A stretch of DNA of 64,000 nucleotides, from the NCBI RefSeq assembly GCF_022836435.1, contig NZ_BQXC01000001.1, positions 202,612-266,611 on the forward strand, given 5' to 3'. The notes under the pieces were generated by a model. That model saw only the letters and a list, made by a program, of their open reading frames with translations. It was not told where the DNA came from and did no database searches. This document shows, piece by piece, positions 9,463 to 19,098 of this stretch. Positions within the stretch are counted from its first letter, which is position 1; each line of letters opens with the position of its first letter. This DNA comes from Nitrosomonas sp. PY1. GTDB taxonomy: Bacteria; Pseudomonadota; Gammaproteobacteria; Burkholderiales; Nitrosomonadaceae. Position numbers and translations under genes: made by a program.

Positions 9463-10361
9463 AGCCACAATTTTATACGCTTGTAGTATTGTTTGACTGT
9501 GTGAAAAATCACCGACATACCAAAGCGAAACCATACAGCAAGAGTGATCAATCCCATCAAAATACCTGCATGTTGATGCCGGAAAAATTTTTGATAAAAA
9601 TGCAGCATGCCTTTGTGCTTGTGCCAAGCAACGAAAAGCGGTCGTGCATGGCTGCAAGCCCCTTGAAAATGCGTAACCGGGGCATCGGGGACAAAAACAA
9701 TTTTCCAATATTTCTGTTGGAAGCGCATGCACCAATCCAAATCTTCGCAATGTAAAAAGTAATTTTCGTCCCAATGACCGACATCATTAATGGCATCGGA
9801 TCTTACTAACATCAAGGCACCTGAAATTGCTTCCACTTCAATTGGCTTGTCGGGCAGGGGTTGTTTGTTGAGGTGAAAATCAAAAAACAATTTCGGCCAA
9901 AACTTTGCTAAACGATGCAACCCAAAAGCGCGAACGAATGCGCGCCAGGGAGTAGGAATGGCCCTGCGTCCCCCTCCCTGTTCCGTGCCATCTGGATTCG
10001 TCAGGTAGCCACCCACCATACCGATACTTGCATCGGATTCCATGACTTCCATCATGCGGTGTAGTGACTGCTCACCCAAGATACAATCCGGGTTGAGAAA
10101 AAGAATATAAGGCTGCGTGGATGCAGATAATCCAGTGTTGCAACCGGCAGCAAAACCGGTATTGCTATTGAGGCGAATAATCTGGAGATGTTGTTCTTTG
10201 GGAAGTCGAGTTTCAAGTTCCAATAAACTTGAATCGCATGAGGCATTATCGACAACAATGAGTTGTTGTACTTGGTTGAGTGTAGCCAAAACACAGTTTG
10301 CTAGAAACGAGCCAGCATTATAATTGACAATAATGACTGAGACTGGTTGTTGGGTATCCAT
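9459..10361 (-). CDS. Glycosyltransferase family 2 protein
   Basis: A 300-residue GT-A fold inverting glycosyltransferase. Visible are the N-terminal VSVIIVNYNAG, the VDNASCD motif, the metal-binding region LFLNPDC (about residue 90), the EAISGALMLVRSDA segment, and HCEDLDWCMR, which contains the presumed catalytic acid. It resembles rhamnosyl/N-acetylglucosaminyl transferases of the WbbL type. A hydrophobic C-terminal segment (GLITLAVWFRFGMSVIF) may anchor it to the membrane. It is coupled to the SDR gene by a 4-nt ATGA overlap. Donor and acceptor sugars cannot be predicted. Confidence 0.9.
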   Translation of the reverse strand: MDTQQPVSVIIVNYNAGSFLANCVLATLNQVQQLIVVDNASCDSSLLELETRLPKEQHLQIIRLNSNTGFAAGCNTGLSASTQPYILFLNPDCILGEQSLHRMMEVMESDASIGMVGGYLTNPDGTEQGGGRRAIPTPWRAFVRAFGLHRLAKFWPKLFFDFHLNKQPLPDKPIEVEAISGALMLVRSDAINDVGHWDENYFLHCEDLDWCMRFQQKYWKIVFVPDAPVTHFQGACSHARPLFVAWHKHKGMLHFYQKFFRHQHAGILMGLITLAVWFRFGMSVIFHTVKQYYKRIKLWL

Positions 10362-10390
10362 ATAATCTAATGAAAATTAGGATAAAAATC

Positions 10391-11314
10391 TTACAGTTTT
10401 CCAGAAATTCCGCGTAATCCGTGTGTGATTCCTTTTATCATCATTTTCAGATTGACTACACGATTCGGAGAAAAAATAGAAAAAAAGAATAGCAGATAAA
10501 ATATTCGTAAACGATCAGCATTTTTCCAAGTCTTCGGTATATTGGTGCGCCGCCAAAGCAATACGCTGTTTCGGAACATATAATAGTAACGAAATGGTTG
10601 GTGACAAGAAATGCTTCGCCAACGTTTCCACCAAACTCTAATTTGTCGATCTCCTAAGGTATGAAACATCATTGCATTACAAATGCCGTAAATTTCAAAT
10701 CCTTTAGACTGCGCGCGCAAGCACCATTCGGTATCGATATGATCAATGAACAGTGTTTCATCCATATTGCCTATTATATTCAATGCATTAAGTGATATCA
10801 GACTGCCGGATGAAATCAAGAAACTCACGTGAACATATTCATATGAATGAGCGCAGGTTACTCGTTCAAGCCCTTTTGAAGTGATGCGGATAAACTCAGA
10901 TATATTGGTTGTACCTGGAGAATAATAGCGTGGCCCAACTGCAGCGATCAGTTTTCCTTCTTTTTCGAGAGAAATAAATGCATTGTGTAGTCTTTCTAAC
11001 ATATCATGTTGTGGAATACTATCGTGATCCAACAGCAATACGAATTTCGCTTTTAGTTGAAGTGCAAGTGCTATTCCATGATTATACGCAGCACCAAGGC
11101 CATAATTCTGCTTGAGTGCTAGTAGTTTGACTTTGTTAATCTCGGTTTCAGTTAATGTGTGTAGACTGGATTCAATGCTAGTATTCGAAGCATTATCGAC
11201 AATAACAATTGTTTCAACTTGAGAGGCCAGTGTTTTTATTGTTGAGCAAAGTGTACAGTCATCGGGATTATAGGTGACGATTATCGGAATAATATCAATA
11301 TATAATGTATTCAA
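10391..11314 (-). CDS. Glycosyltransferase family 2 protein (rhamnosyltransferase-like)
   Basis: GT2 enzyme of 307 residues with IIPIIVTYNPD, IVIVDNASNTS, LLLDHDSIPQ (DxD-like metal site, about residue 97) and FIDHIDTEWCLRAQ. The ordering and the HDS motif recall RfbN/WbbL-like rhamnosyltransferases. The start is TTG at 11314; an in-frame stop lies two codons upstream, so no longer version is possible, and a later start would remove the first beta strand. It is one of four TTG starts in this polysaccharide cluster. Substrate not determinable. Confidence 0.87.
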   Translation of the reverse strand: MNTLYIDIIPIIVTYNPDDCTLCSTIKTLASQVETIVIVDNASNTSIESSLHTLTETEINKVKLLALKQNYGLGAAYNHGIALALQLKAKFVLLLDHDSIPQHDMLERLHNAFISLEKEGKLIAAVGPRYYSPGTTNISEFIRITSKGLERVTCAHSYEYVHVSFLISSGSLISLNALNIIGNMDETLFIDHIDTEWCLRAQSKGFEIYGICNAMMFHTLGDRQIRVWWKRWRSISCHQPFRYYYMFRNSVLLWRRTNIPKTWKNADRLRIFYLLFFFSIFSPNRVVNLKMMIKGITHGLRGISGKL

Positions 11315-11408
11315 AGTTTATATTGATGCATACTTTATAGGATTATAGGAAAAGCGCAGATTTAATTATATTGCATTCAACAAAGGAGATGCATAATAAG
11401 AAATCTAA

Positions 11409-14400
11409 TTATTTCCTAAATTTGGTGTTCAACTGTGCATTACTAAGAAATTTAGTTCGAGGCAAATCTGCTAATGAGAAATCTTCGCGATCAAGTGTCA
11501 AATTAGGGTTGTAAGCTGGGTCATGATAAATAGCAGTCTGCCATTTCATTTGCATATATTTTACCTCTTTAGAAAACCGTTCTTGTTTCTTTGGTGTATT
11601 TTCGTAACCTCTTGTTGCTGATTCATGATGATACAATTCTGCAAATGGTGTCCAAATATTACTATAGCCTGCTTCTTGAACTCGCAAACAGAAATCGATG
11701 TCATTAAATGCGATCTGTAAATCAGTTTCATTCAATCCGCCTACTGCGTCAAAAATAAATTTACGAATAACTAAACACGCTGCTGTTACTGCCGAAAAAT
11801 TTTGAGTTAGTCTAGCGCGACAAAAGTACCCATATTCGTTCCGAGGCAAGTATTTGTGTGAATGTGCTGCAACACCGCCTATTCCTATAATTACGCCACC
11901 ATGTTGGAGAGTATCATTAGGATACCAAAGTTTTGCTCCGACAGCTCCCGTATCGGGTTGTAGTGCAATTGAAACCATTTCTGATAACCATTCAGGTGAA
12001 ATAACTTCTAAGTCATTATTAAGAAGCCCTAATATTTCGCCATTCGCTACTTTTACAGCTTCGTTGTTTAATGCAGAGTAGTTGAATGGGCGGTCGTCCT
12101 TAACAATGGAGATATTATCATTTTCGTCGCTGAGTTTTTGTAAGTAGTGAATTGTCTCTTTGTCGTCGGAGTCGTTATCGATGATTAAGATTTCATAGTT
12201 TTTATATGTGGTTTTTTCTAAAATGCTTTCTACGCATTGACTTAGTAAAGAAAATCCGTTTTTGGTTGGAATAATTAGAGAAACTAGTGGTAGTGTTGAA
12301 GGCAGGGAATAATGTATTCGATATCCAAAACCAATATATTCAGCTGTTGCGGAGATTTTTTGTCTTTCGAAATGATTATTTAATGCTTTTTCTCCGGATA
12401 AAATAGCATAAGGTTTTGTATGACTAGAAAAAGCGGTGCTCTTATTATGCATTCTCCAGTGATAGAGTATTCTGGGAATATGATGGACTCTTTTAAAATC
12501 AATGTATTCTAGGTATCGTAAGATTAAGTCATAGTCTTGTGAGCCTTCTAATCCGATTTTAAATCCACTTATTTTCTTTAAGATATCTCTCCGGAATACA
12601 CTTAGATGACAGATAAAATTTTGGGAATAGAATAACTGCTTATTCCAATCAGGCTTAAAGTAAGGGGCCAATCTTTTGCCTTGTTCATTAATCTTGTCTT
12701 CATCGGAATAAATCAATTGGATATCTGGTTTATTTTGTAGCGCATCAACGATCCAAAATAATGCATGCTCACTTAACAAGTCATCGTGATCTAATAACGC
12801 GACCCACTCTCCTGTTGCTAACTGCAAAGCACTGTTGGATGCTGCAGATATATGGCCATTTTGCGCGCGGTATACTACTTTAATACGTGATTCCTGCCGT
12901 TCAAATTGTTGCAAAACTTTATGAATGGAACTGTCCGTTGATGCGTCATCTGCAATACATAATTCCCAGTGAGGATAAATTTGTTTGCGAACCGACTCGA
13001 TCGCTTCAGTAAGCCACTTTATATTCGGATTATAGGTCGGCATGATGATTGATATCAATGGCTTGTGTGAAAATGCTTCGCTGCGACTTTGCATTTTGTT
13101 TCGCAATTCGTTTGTCAAATGATCATATTTTTCGATCCAGTGTTGATAAAGATCTGAATCACTGAGAGTCAATGTGCGCGAAAATTGACTAGCCAAGCTC
13201 GATAAGCCATCTTGTTTGACAGTCAAATATACTTTTCGGGAAAGTGCTTTGAACCCACCGTGACTGGCGGCCAATCTTCGAATTTTTCGATAGCTTGAAT
13301 GCAATGTGCGGTAATGCAATACCAACCAGCGCATAGGCTGCGTAATTCTCCAACTGGTTGAATTCATTATTTCTTGTATCGTATCATTTTGGCTTAATAC
13401 CGAGCGATCTCGTTCTGTAATGATATGTTTGAGCTCTTTGATTAGTTCCTGAAGTTCGTCGATCTGTTGTTTGTGTTGCATCAGTTGCTGTTTCTGTTTC
13501 TGCTCTGCTTCTTTTAACTGTTCTTCGGTTTTTTTTAATTGCTCATCTTTTACTTGATTGGAGAGTATCACAGTAATCAAATTACTTATTTGATTACTAT
13601 TAAGTCGTGGAAGCCATTTTTGGTAAATTTTTTGGGTTGCTGCTTCAATGAGCTTATTATCTGTATGAACCTGTGAGCCAAAGTAAGGATTAATTCGATA
13701 AACAGCTGTTGTATTATCAACATATAAAAAGTCTGTGAACATAGATGCTTGTATCCAAAAATCCCAGTCTTCATAAACATCCAATTTTTCATCAATTGCG
13801 CAACCGATATTGAGTAATTCTTTGGAGAATAATGCGGTATGAATGGGAATATAATTTTCAGCTAAGAGTCGAATTGCATCAAAAGACTGGCCAAAAGTTT
13901 TAGGCATTCGCTTATTATTTTCATCTACGCATATTGCGCCACTGTATACAACCTTAATGTGTGGATGTAATTCGATTACACGAACCAGGTTTTCGATGTG
14001 ATCAGCGGTAAACCAATCATCATCATCTAAAAAAATCAGATATTTTCCCTGTGCGGCTTCAAGTCCAATATTGGCTGCACAGCTGCGAGTGATCAATCCG
14101 TCACTTGCGATAAGTCGAATCGGAAATCCCCCGCACCATTCACCGACCCCTCGATGATCAGCGCCTTTGGCATTGACGATGACTATTTCAATATTCGAAT
14201 AAGTCTGTAAGGCAACGGAATCTAATGCATCTGATAACGTATCGCGATTCATGCTACGAATGATAACGCTGACTAGCGGCACGTCGTTGCTATCCAGCAC
14301 GAGCCCCAGGGTTTTCTGACGTGTGTGTTCAGACTGATAAAGTTTGAGCGGATCATTAGCCAATTCCTCGGCTGAGATCAGCATGTAAGCTTCTGCCGCT

Positions 14401-15035
14401 GTTACGCTGGCGGGTAAGGTATATGTGCGATAGCGATTCAGTGCGGCAATGTGTAAATCATAACTTTGCTTGGCGATTTGTGATGTAAAGCATGACATCG
14501 CGGCTGCTTTTCGTTCCGCTAAGTCGCTGATATCGAGTAATTGGTTGGGGTGTAGCGGCACGCCTACTTCGTAAAGTGCAATTTGCATGGATTTCCCAAC
14601 TCTTCGTACGGCTTCGACTACCGCCATACCGATAATTCGATGATCCGGATGCACTTCGAAAACCGATGGTGCATAAATCAGGTCTGCTTTGCTACTCTGA
14701 ATTGTTTCTAGAATTTCTTGGACGAACTTTTCGTTGTAACCTATCTTGCGGTCAGGATATTGCCAAAAAATAGGCTTGCCATATCCGAGTATATGAGCGG
14801 CAGCAATGCTTTCTTGTTGTCGCTGTAGCACATAATCATCAGCCGATGTTTTTGCATCTAAATTGAATGCACCATCCGTAACGATAATGACAGTAACTGG
14901 GATGCCTTGCGCGACATGGCGCATGATGGTTCCACCACAACCGAATACTTCATCGTCTGGATGTGGGGCGAAAACCAGAGCGTTCGTGCAAGGAAGGTGT
15001 GCGACAGCTTGGTAGGGTATGAGCAAATTTTCCAA
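11409..15035 (-). CDS. PIG-L deacetylase fused to three GT2 glycosyltransferase domains
   Basis: A 1208-residue multifunctional enzyme. Residues 1-210 are a LmbE/PIG-L Zn-dependent deacetylase with APHPDDE (24-29) and a second metal motif HPDH (about 125). A first GT2 domain starts near 257 (VPLVSVIIRSMNR) with IFLDDDDWF near 333. A Gln/Lys/Glu coiled coil follows (about 490-550), then the NSTSWRITQPMRW motif seen in bifunctional glycan-assembly transferases. A second GT2 domain (about 655-880) has ALLDHDDLL near 743, and a third (about 905-1150) has LLNNDLEV near 1001. The start is TTG at 15035; no standard start exists upstream before an in-frame stop at 15084-15086. It probably builds and trims an O-antigen or glycan chain. 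Confidence 0.88.
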   Translation of the reverse strand: MENLLIPYQAVAHLPCTNALVFAPHPDDEVFGCGGTIMRHVAQGIPVTVIIVTDGAFNLDAKTSADDYVLQRQQESIAAAHILGYGKPIFWQYPDRKIGYNEKFVQEILETIQSSKADLIYAPSVFEVHPDHRIIGMAVVEAVRRVGKSMQIALYEVGVPLHPNQLLDISDLAERKAAAMSCFTSQIAKQSYDLHIAALNRYRTYTLPASVTAAEAYMLISAEELANDPLKLYQSEHTRQKTLGLVLDSNDVPLVSVIIRSMNRDTLSDALDSVALQTYSNIEIVIVNAKGADHRGVGEWCGGFPIRLIASDGLITRSCAANIGLEAAQGKYLIFLDDDDWFTADHIENLVRVIELHPHIKVVYSGAICVDENNKRMPKTFGQSFDAIRLLAENYIPIHTALFSKELLNIGCAIDEKLDVYEDWDFWIQASMFTDFLYVDNTTAVYRINPYFGSQVHTDNKLIEAATQKIYQKWLPRLNSNQISNLITVILSNQVKDEQLKKTEEQLKEAEQKQKQQLMQHKQQIDELQELIKELKHIITERDRSVLSQNDTIQEIMNSTSWRITQPMRWLVLHYRTLHSSYRKIRRLAASHGGFKALSRKVYLTVKQDGLSSLASQFSRTLTLSDSDLYQHWIEKYDHLTNELRNKMQSRSEAFSHKPLISIIMPTYNPNIKWLTEAIESVRKQIYPHWELCIADDASTDSSIHKVLQQFERQESRIKVVYRAQNGHISAASNSALQLATGEWVALLDHDDLLSEHALFWIVDALQNKPDIQLIYSDEDKINEQGKRLAPYFKPDWNKQLFYSQNFICHLSVFRRDILKKISGFKIGLEGSQDYDLILRYLEYIDFKRVHHIPRILYHWRMHNKSTAFSSHTKPYAILSGEKALNNHFERQKISATAEYIGFGYRIHYSLPSTLPLVSLIIPTKNGFSLLSQCVESILEKTTYKNYEILIIDNDSDDKETIHYLQKLSDENDNISIVKDDRPFNYSALNNEAVKVANGEILGLLNNDLEVISPEWLSEMVSIALQPDTGAVGAKLWYPNDTLQHGGVIIGIGGVAAHSHKYLPRNEYGYFCRARLTQNFSAVTAACLVIRKFIFDAVGGLNETDLQIAFNDIDFCLRVQEAGYSNIWTPFAELYHHESATRGYENTPKKQERFSKEVKYMQMKWQTAIYHDPAYNPNLTLDREDFSLADLPRTKFLSNAQLNTKFRK

Positions 15036-15163
15036 AAAAGTCTCGGCTAAGAACGTAAGTAAATAACACTGAAAATAAACGATTCAGTTTGCTGGCTTGT
15101 GATTTTAGCGTAAATAGTTTTTTGTGTTGATAGTATCTGTGGTGGATACGAGGATGGTCGATT

Positions 15164-16969
15164 TTATCTAAAATCCATATCGCCACCCATCAGCCACCAG
15201 TGATTTTTTAGTAATTCTGTAGTAGGACCATCGCACCATATACTGGTTGGTATTTTAATGCCGATTGCTTGCTGAGTTGCTTGAGTGCGCGAGAAATACT
15301 CAGTGAAGTTTTCAGTGATGCGGCAAAATAACCGAGATGCTTTGTTTAAAGCAGCTAATCTTTTTGCCTGAGTGACGAGTAATGGAATTTCAGTGATAGA
15401 TGCGATTAGATCGATTAGTTCGCATTCATCATTCTCGTATCGCAAGACCAGTACTCCTCGCGGATTCCGTGTTAATCGGTTTTTTATCAAAATGATTTGA
15501 TATCGTTGTGTGGGGTGATTGAGATAGCGTTGTTGTATATAGGGCCAGTCACGCAAGCCAATGATCGATGTTTGCATATCGGCAACCATATTCTGCCAAC
15601 ATTTATTAACAGCTTTGATGTTAGTTTTGGTCGGAAGATCAATGAGTTTTAGATGCGTTTGAATGAGCGGCGAGCGTAGTTGAGGTTTCCATGATAACTC
15701 GACCATTTCACCTACTTCTCCATATAACCCCAACCGCTCAGCAACTTTCATCGCACGTTGGTTGGGGAAGCCAAAGCCGAGGAGATAGCGTTTGCCGTAG
15801 CCGATATAATGCTCCAGGAAGGTTGCCGCCATCATATAGAAGAGGCCTTTGCGAGCCAAAGAGCTTTGCTCTTTGGCCTCGACCATTACATCTCCAATTT
15901 GAACGGCATTTTCATGCTTGCCAAAAAATAAAATGCTGCGACCGATGCCACCGTAATGCGCGACCAATCTATTTTCACGCCAGATGCCCAATGCTCGGCT
16001 ATTTTCTGTAGCGTATTTCCATTGCCATAATTCAATAGGCATTTCGTGGTGGAAGATTCGCCGAAATAATTCTTGCATGTGCGTGCTGTGTTCGTTTTCC
16101 AAAAATTGTAGCCGCCATCTTGGTATATCTTTCTTGCGAAAGTGTAGTAGTGCGTAACCATACTGTCCGTTGCGATATTTCTCACGGTGTAGGCGGTTGG
16201 AATGATCGAGCTGATCAAGCTGCGCAGTACTCACGTCAAGGTTATGGAGCAAATGCTGTCGGTGTGTATGAATGGCTTGTAACCAATAATCGAGAGTGGG
16301 AGCAGCCATTTGCGACAAATTGCTATGCTCGAGTAATTCAAACCCTAACCTTGTTGCTAATGCGATGATGTCATCAATTCCATGTAAATTGCTCGGTTCG
16401 CTAGCCTGATGCTTGAACGTGAATTCATCCAAAATGATTAAGTCACCCATTGGTTGAAGCAACTCAAGCGCTTTGTTAAAGATTGTCAATGGATTAATAT
16501 GCTGAGAAGACTCTTGCAACAGAATGACATCGAAGCTCTCAAGCTCGGCGCTAAAAGTTTCAAGTGAATGGAGACTGACCGAGGCTTCCGCCCCCAGTGA
16601 TTGGCGAACATAATCGACTTGTATAGTATTGGGTGTGATTCCAAATACATCGTAGCCTTTTTGCAGAAGTTGCGAATAAGTCTTGCCAAAACCTATCCCG
16701 ATTTCTAGGATACGGCATGGAGGCGGTGGCAATTTTGATATGAGTAGATCAGTGGAATATTGCTGCGCCTCTTTCAGGCTGGTTTGGGCATTCTGGAATA
16801 AACCATAGTGCAAGTATTCAGCTTGGCCTTCTTGTAGTAACAAGGCTTTCGCATAAACATTCAGCGGGAAAGCTAATTTCTTGAAGGGAAGCTCTAATGT
16901 ATCTGTCATTGGCTCAGCAGCATAATCGGTTTGCAAACCGTGTTGTGTATATGGAGTGATGGAGGCCAA
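15164..16969 (-). CDS. SAM methyltransferase-GNAT acetyltransferase fusion protein
   Basis: A 601-residue two-part protein. The N-terminal third is a class I SAM methyltransferase with ILEIGIGFGKTYSQLL (about 85) and later FDVILLQESSQHINP. The second part (about 295-450) has GNAT features: RENRLVAHYGGIGR, the long VMVEAKEQSSLARKGLF segment and FGFPNQRAMKVAERLGLYGE. A further about 150 residues may be a second GNAT-like half. The TTG at 16969 gives the longest frame; ATG at 16909 is an alternative 20 codons in, and neither has a strong ribosome binding site. It probably methylates and acylates sugars of the exported polysaccharide; this is inferred from context. Confidence 0.75.
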   Translation of the reverse strand: MASITPYTQHGLQTDYAAEPMTDTLELPFKKLAFPLNVYAKALLLQEGQAEYLHYGLFQNAQTSLKEAQQYSTDLLISKLPPPPCRILEIGIGFGKTYSQLLQKGYDVFGITPNTIQVDYVRQSLGAEASVSLHSLETFSAELESFDVILLQESSQHINPLTIFNKALELLQPMGDLIILDEFTFKHQASEPSNLHGIDDIIALATRLGFELLEHSNLSQMAAPTLDYWLQAIHTHRQHLLHNLDVSTAQLDQLDHSNRLHREKYRNGQYGYALLHFRKKDIPRWRLQFLENEHSTHMQELFRRIFHHEMPIELWQWKYATENSRALGIWRENRLVAHYGGIGRSILFFGKHENAVQIGDVMVEAKEQSSLARKGLFYMMAATFLEHYIGYGKRYLLGFGFPNQRAMKVAERLGLYGEVGEMVELSWKPQLRSPLIQTHLKLIDLPTKTNIKAVNKCWQNMVADMQTSIIGLRDWPYIQQRYLNHPTQRYQIILIKNRLTRNPRGVLVLRYENDECELIDLIASITEIPLLVTQAKRLAALNKASRLFCRITENFTEYFSRTQATQQAIGIKIPTSIWCDGPTTELLKNHWWLMGGDMDFR

Positions 16970-16991
16970 TCGGCATGATCAAGATAAATTA

Positions 16992-18248
16992 TTATTGATT
17001 GTTTACCCATTGATGGGGGATTGAAAAGTATCCTTGCAAGCGCCCCGTTTGGTCGATTTGTAAAATATCAGCGCCTTCTACAAAATCATAGATATGGATA
17101 CCACGTTCACATAACAAGTATGCGTTAATCAGATATTCGCCTTTGAGTAATGGTAATTGATTCAAGTTCAGCGATACTTTCGCAAAACCTGTCGATGTAC
17201 GCTGGATGGTAAATTGGTCTTCCCAGGTTGCCGCGCTAGTGATAGTGCGCCCGTCTTTTGTTTGAATCGTAACGCCTACCGTTGGGCATGGCAAAGCAGG
17301 ATCTGAGGCAAAACTGATGTGCAAAGTAATGTCGGATTTCTCATGTGTAATAATTCCCCGCTGAGTGGAGAGTGGGTCAAGTTGCAAGCTGACTTTTTTT
17401 AAATGTGCGCTACCCAATGGAGATCTGACAATTGATTCGGGAGGTTTAGTATCGATAACCGGCATTTCAGTATTGGAAGCTTTTTTATCCAGGAAAGTTT
17501 GGTAAGTTGATACAACTTTGGCTGAATCGTCATCCATCATGATTTTACCTTTATCAATCCAGATTGCACGGGAGCAGAGCGATTCCACTTGAAATAACGA
17601 GTGCGAGCAAAATAGAATGGTTTTTCCTGCGTCACACATTTCCATGATGCGCATGAACGATTTGCGTGCAAAAGCGCCATCTCCCACTGACAATGCTTCA
17701 TCGATCACCAAAATATCGGGATTGACGCTAATGGCAATCGAAAAAGCTAATCGCACATACATGCCACTGGAATAAGTTTTGACAGGCTGATCAATGAAAT
17801 CACGTACACCGGAAAAATCGATGATGCTTTCAATTTTTTCGCCGATTTCGGTTTGTGTGAGCCCTAAGATAGCGGCATTCATATAAATATTTTCGCGTCC
17901 TGTAAATTCTGGATTGAAACCAGCGCCCAATTCGAGTAAGGCGGCGATGCGACCATCTACAAAAATGCTGCCTTGTGTCGGCGTGAGCGTTCCGCAAATT
18001 AATTGCAGTAGCGTGGATTTACCGGAACCATTTTGTCCTACGATACCAATCACTTCACCCTTATGAACAGATAGATTAATGTCGCGTAAAGCCCATAACT
18101 CACGGTAGTATTGGCGAATACCAAGCCAGCGATGTGGCCATAAAAACTGCTTAAGTCGGTCTTTTGGATGATTGTAGAGCGAATAGCACTTGGAAAGCTG
18201 TTTTACCGTAATAGCTTCACGTCTACTGAAAGCATCGCTAGAGAACAT
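16992..18248 (-). CDS. O-antigen/polysaccharide ABC exporter ATPase, Wzt-like
   Basis: Nucleotide-binding subunit of a Wzm-Wzt exporter. It has the Wzt/TagH-type start (ITVKQLSKCYSLYNHPKDR), Walker A GQNGSGKS (about 68), signature YSSGMYVRLAFS (about 155), Walker B ILVIDEALSVGD (about 175) and the switch histidine in FCSHS. A C-terminal beta-rich extension (about 265-415) corresponds to the Wzt C-domain that reads the terminal cap of the glycan. I chose ATG at 18248 (AAAGG upstream, 11-nt overlap with the permease gene) over a longer frame starting at 18311. It partners the permease gene immediately upstream. Confidence 0.92.
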   Translation of the reverse strand: MFSSDAFSRREAITVKQLSKCYSLYNHPKDRLKQFLWPHRWLGIRQYYRELWALRDINLSVHKGEVIGIVGQNGSGKSTLLQLICGTLTPTQGSIFVDGRIAALLELGAGFNPEFTGRENIYMNAAILGLTQTEIGEKIESIIDFSGVRDFIDQPVKTYSSGMYVRLAFSIAISVNPDILVIDEALSVGDGAFARKSFMRIMEMCDAGKTILFCSHSLFQVESLCSRAIWIDKGKIMMDDDSAKVVSTYQTFLDKKASNTEMPVIDTKPPESIVRSPLGSAHLKKVSLQLDPLSTQRGIITHEKSDITLHISFASDPALPCPTVGVTIQTKDGRTITSAATWEDQFTIQRTSTGFAKVSLNLNQLPLLKGEYLINAYLLCERGIHIYDFVEGADILQIDQTGRLQGYFSIPHQWVNNQ

Positions 18249-19098
18249 CGGCGAAACCTTTGCGTGTCTTTTCAAACCAAATGAAACCGATTTGTGCAAC
18301 GGCCAGAGCAATTACCGAATAGATTGCCAAACCCTGCCAATCAGGTAAATGGCCCAATAAGGCTACTGCGCGCAATTGCTCAATAATAAAGCTCAGTGGA
18401 TTCAAAAATAAATAGTCGCGAAGCGATTCCGGCAAAGCCGCAGCGGGATAAAACACAGGACTCAGAAAAAGTAGCATAGTCAAAAGTAGACCAATGAATT
18501 GACCGATATCGCGTACAAAAACCCCCGTTGCTGCCAGAAACCACGAAATGCCGATTGTCAAGAATACAAATGGCAAGAGAACGACCGGTATGAATAATAC
18601 GGTCCAATGGATCGAATGGTTGACCAATAACAGAGCGAGCAATAATACCGATAAACTGATAATCGCATGAAAAAGCGTCGAGCCGAGATTGATCCAGGCC
18701 AGGATTTCCAACGGAAAGATAATTTTTTTTACATAATTAATATTTGCTAGAACTAAGCCTGGAGCGCGTGAAAGGCATTCAGAGAAAATGTTATACACGA
18801 TTAAGCCAGAAAAAAGTAATAACGCAAAAGAGAACTTGTCATCTTCGAATCTATTTTCTTGATCTAGGCGCACTTTAAATACGAAACCGAATATAAACGT
18901 ATATACCGCCAGCATCAAAATAGGATTGATTACTGCCCACAACAATCCGAGGAGCGATCCACGATAGCGACTTGCAATTTCCCGTTTGGTTAATTGCAGT
19001 ATGAGTGTCTGATGTTTTTTTAAGCTGCGAAAGAAAGTGACAGAAGGAATAATGAGCGAAGTAGATGCTTGCACAATAGCAGTAGGGATAAAAATCAA
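18238..19098 (-). CDS. O-antigen/polysaccharide ABC exporter permease, Wzm-like
   Basis: ABC-2 type permease of 286 residues. It shows the N-terminal amphipathic region LTKREIASRYRGSLLGLLWAV and about six membrane helices, with YPAAALPESLRDYLFLNPLS near the C-terminal third; all are typical of Wzm/TagG permeases that export undecaprenyl-linked polysaccharides. The start is TTG at 19098; an in-frame GTG eight codons later is also possible. First gene of the minus-strand surface-polysaccharide operon, overlapping the Wzt gene by 11 nt. Confidence 0.92.
   Translation of the reverse strand: MIFIPTAIVQASTSLIIPSVTFFRSLKKHQTLILQLTKREIASRYRGSLLGLLWAVINPILMLAVYTFIFGFVFKVRLDQENRFEDDKFSFALLLFSGLIVYNIFSECLSRAPGLVLANINYVKKIIFPLEILAWINLGSTLFHAIISLSVLLLALLLVNHSIHWTVLFIPVVLLPFVFLTIGISWFLAATGVFVRDIGQFIGLLLTMLLFLSPVFYPAAALPESLRDYLFLNPLSFIIEQLRAVALLGHLPDWQGLAIYSVIALAVAQIGFIWFEKTRKGFADVL

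Noticed and set aside
8572..9774. Long version of the SDR gene starting at 9774
   Set aside because: The first about 104 codons would lie inside the glycosyltransferase gene and show no family similarity; ATG 9462 with an ATGA overlap and the Rossmann motif at residue 7 is the natural start.
14950..15186. A 78-codon minus-strand frame in the gap before the deacetylase/glycosyltransferase gene
   Set aside because: It overlaps the fused gene in another frame, has no recognisable domain and no ribosome binding site.
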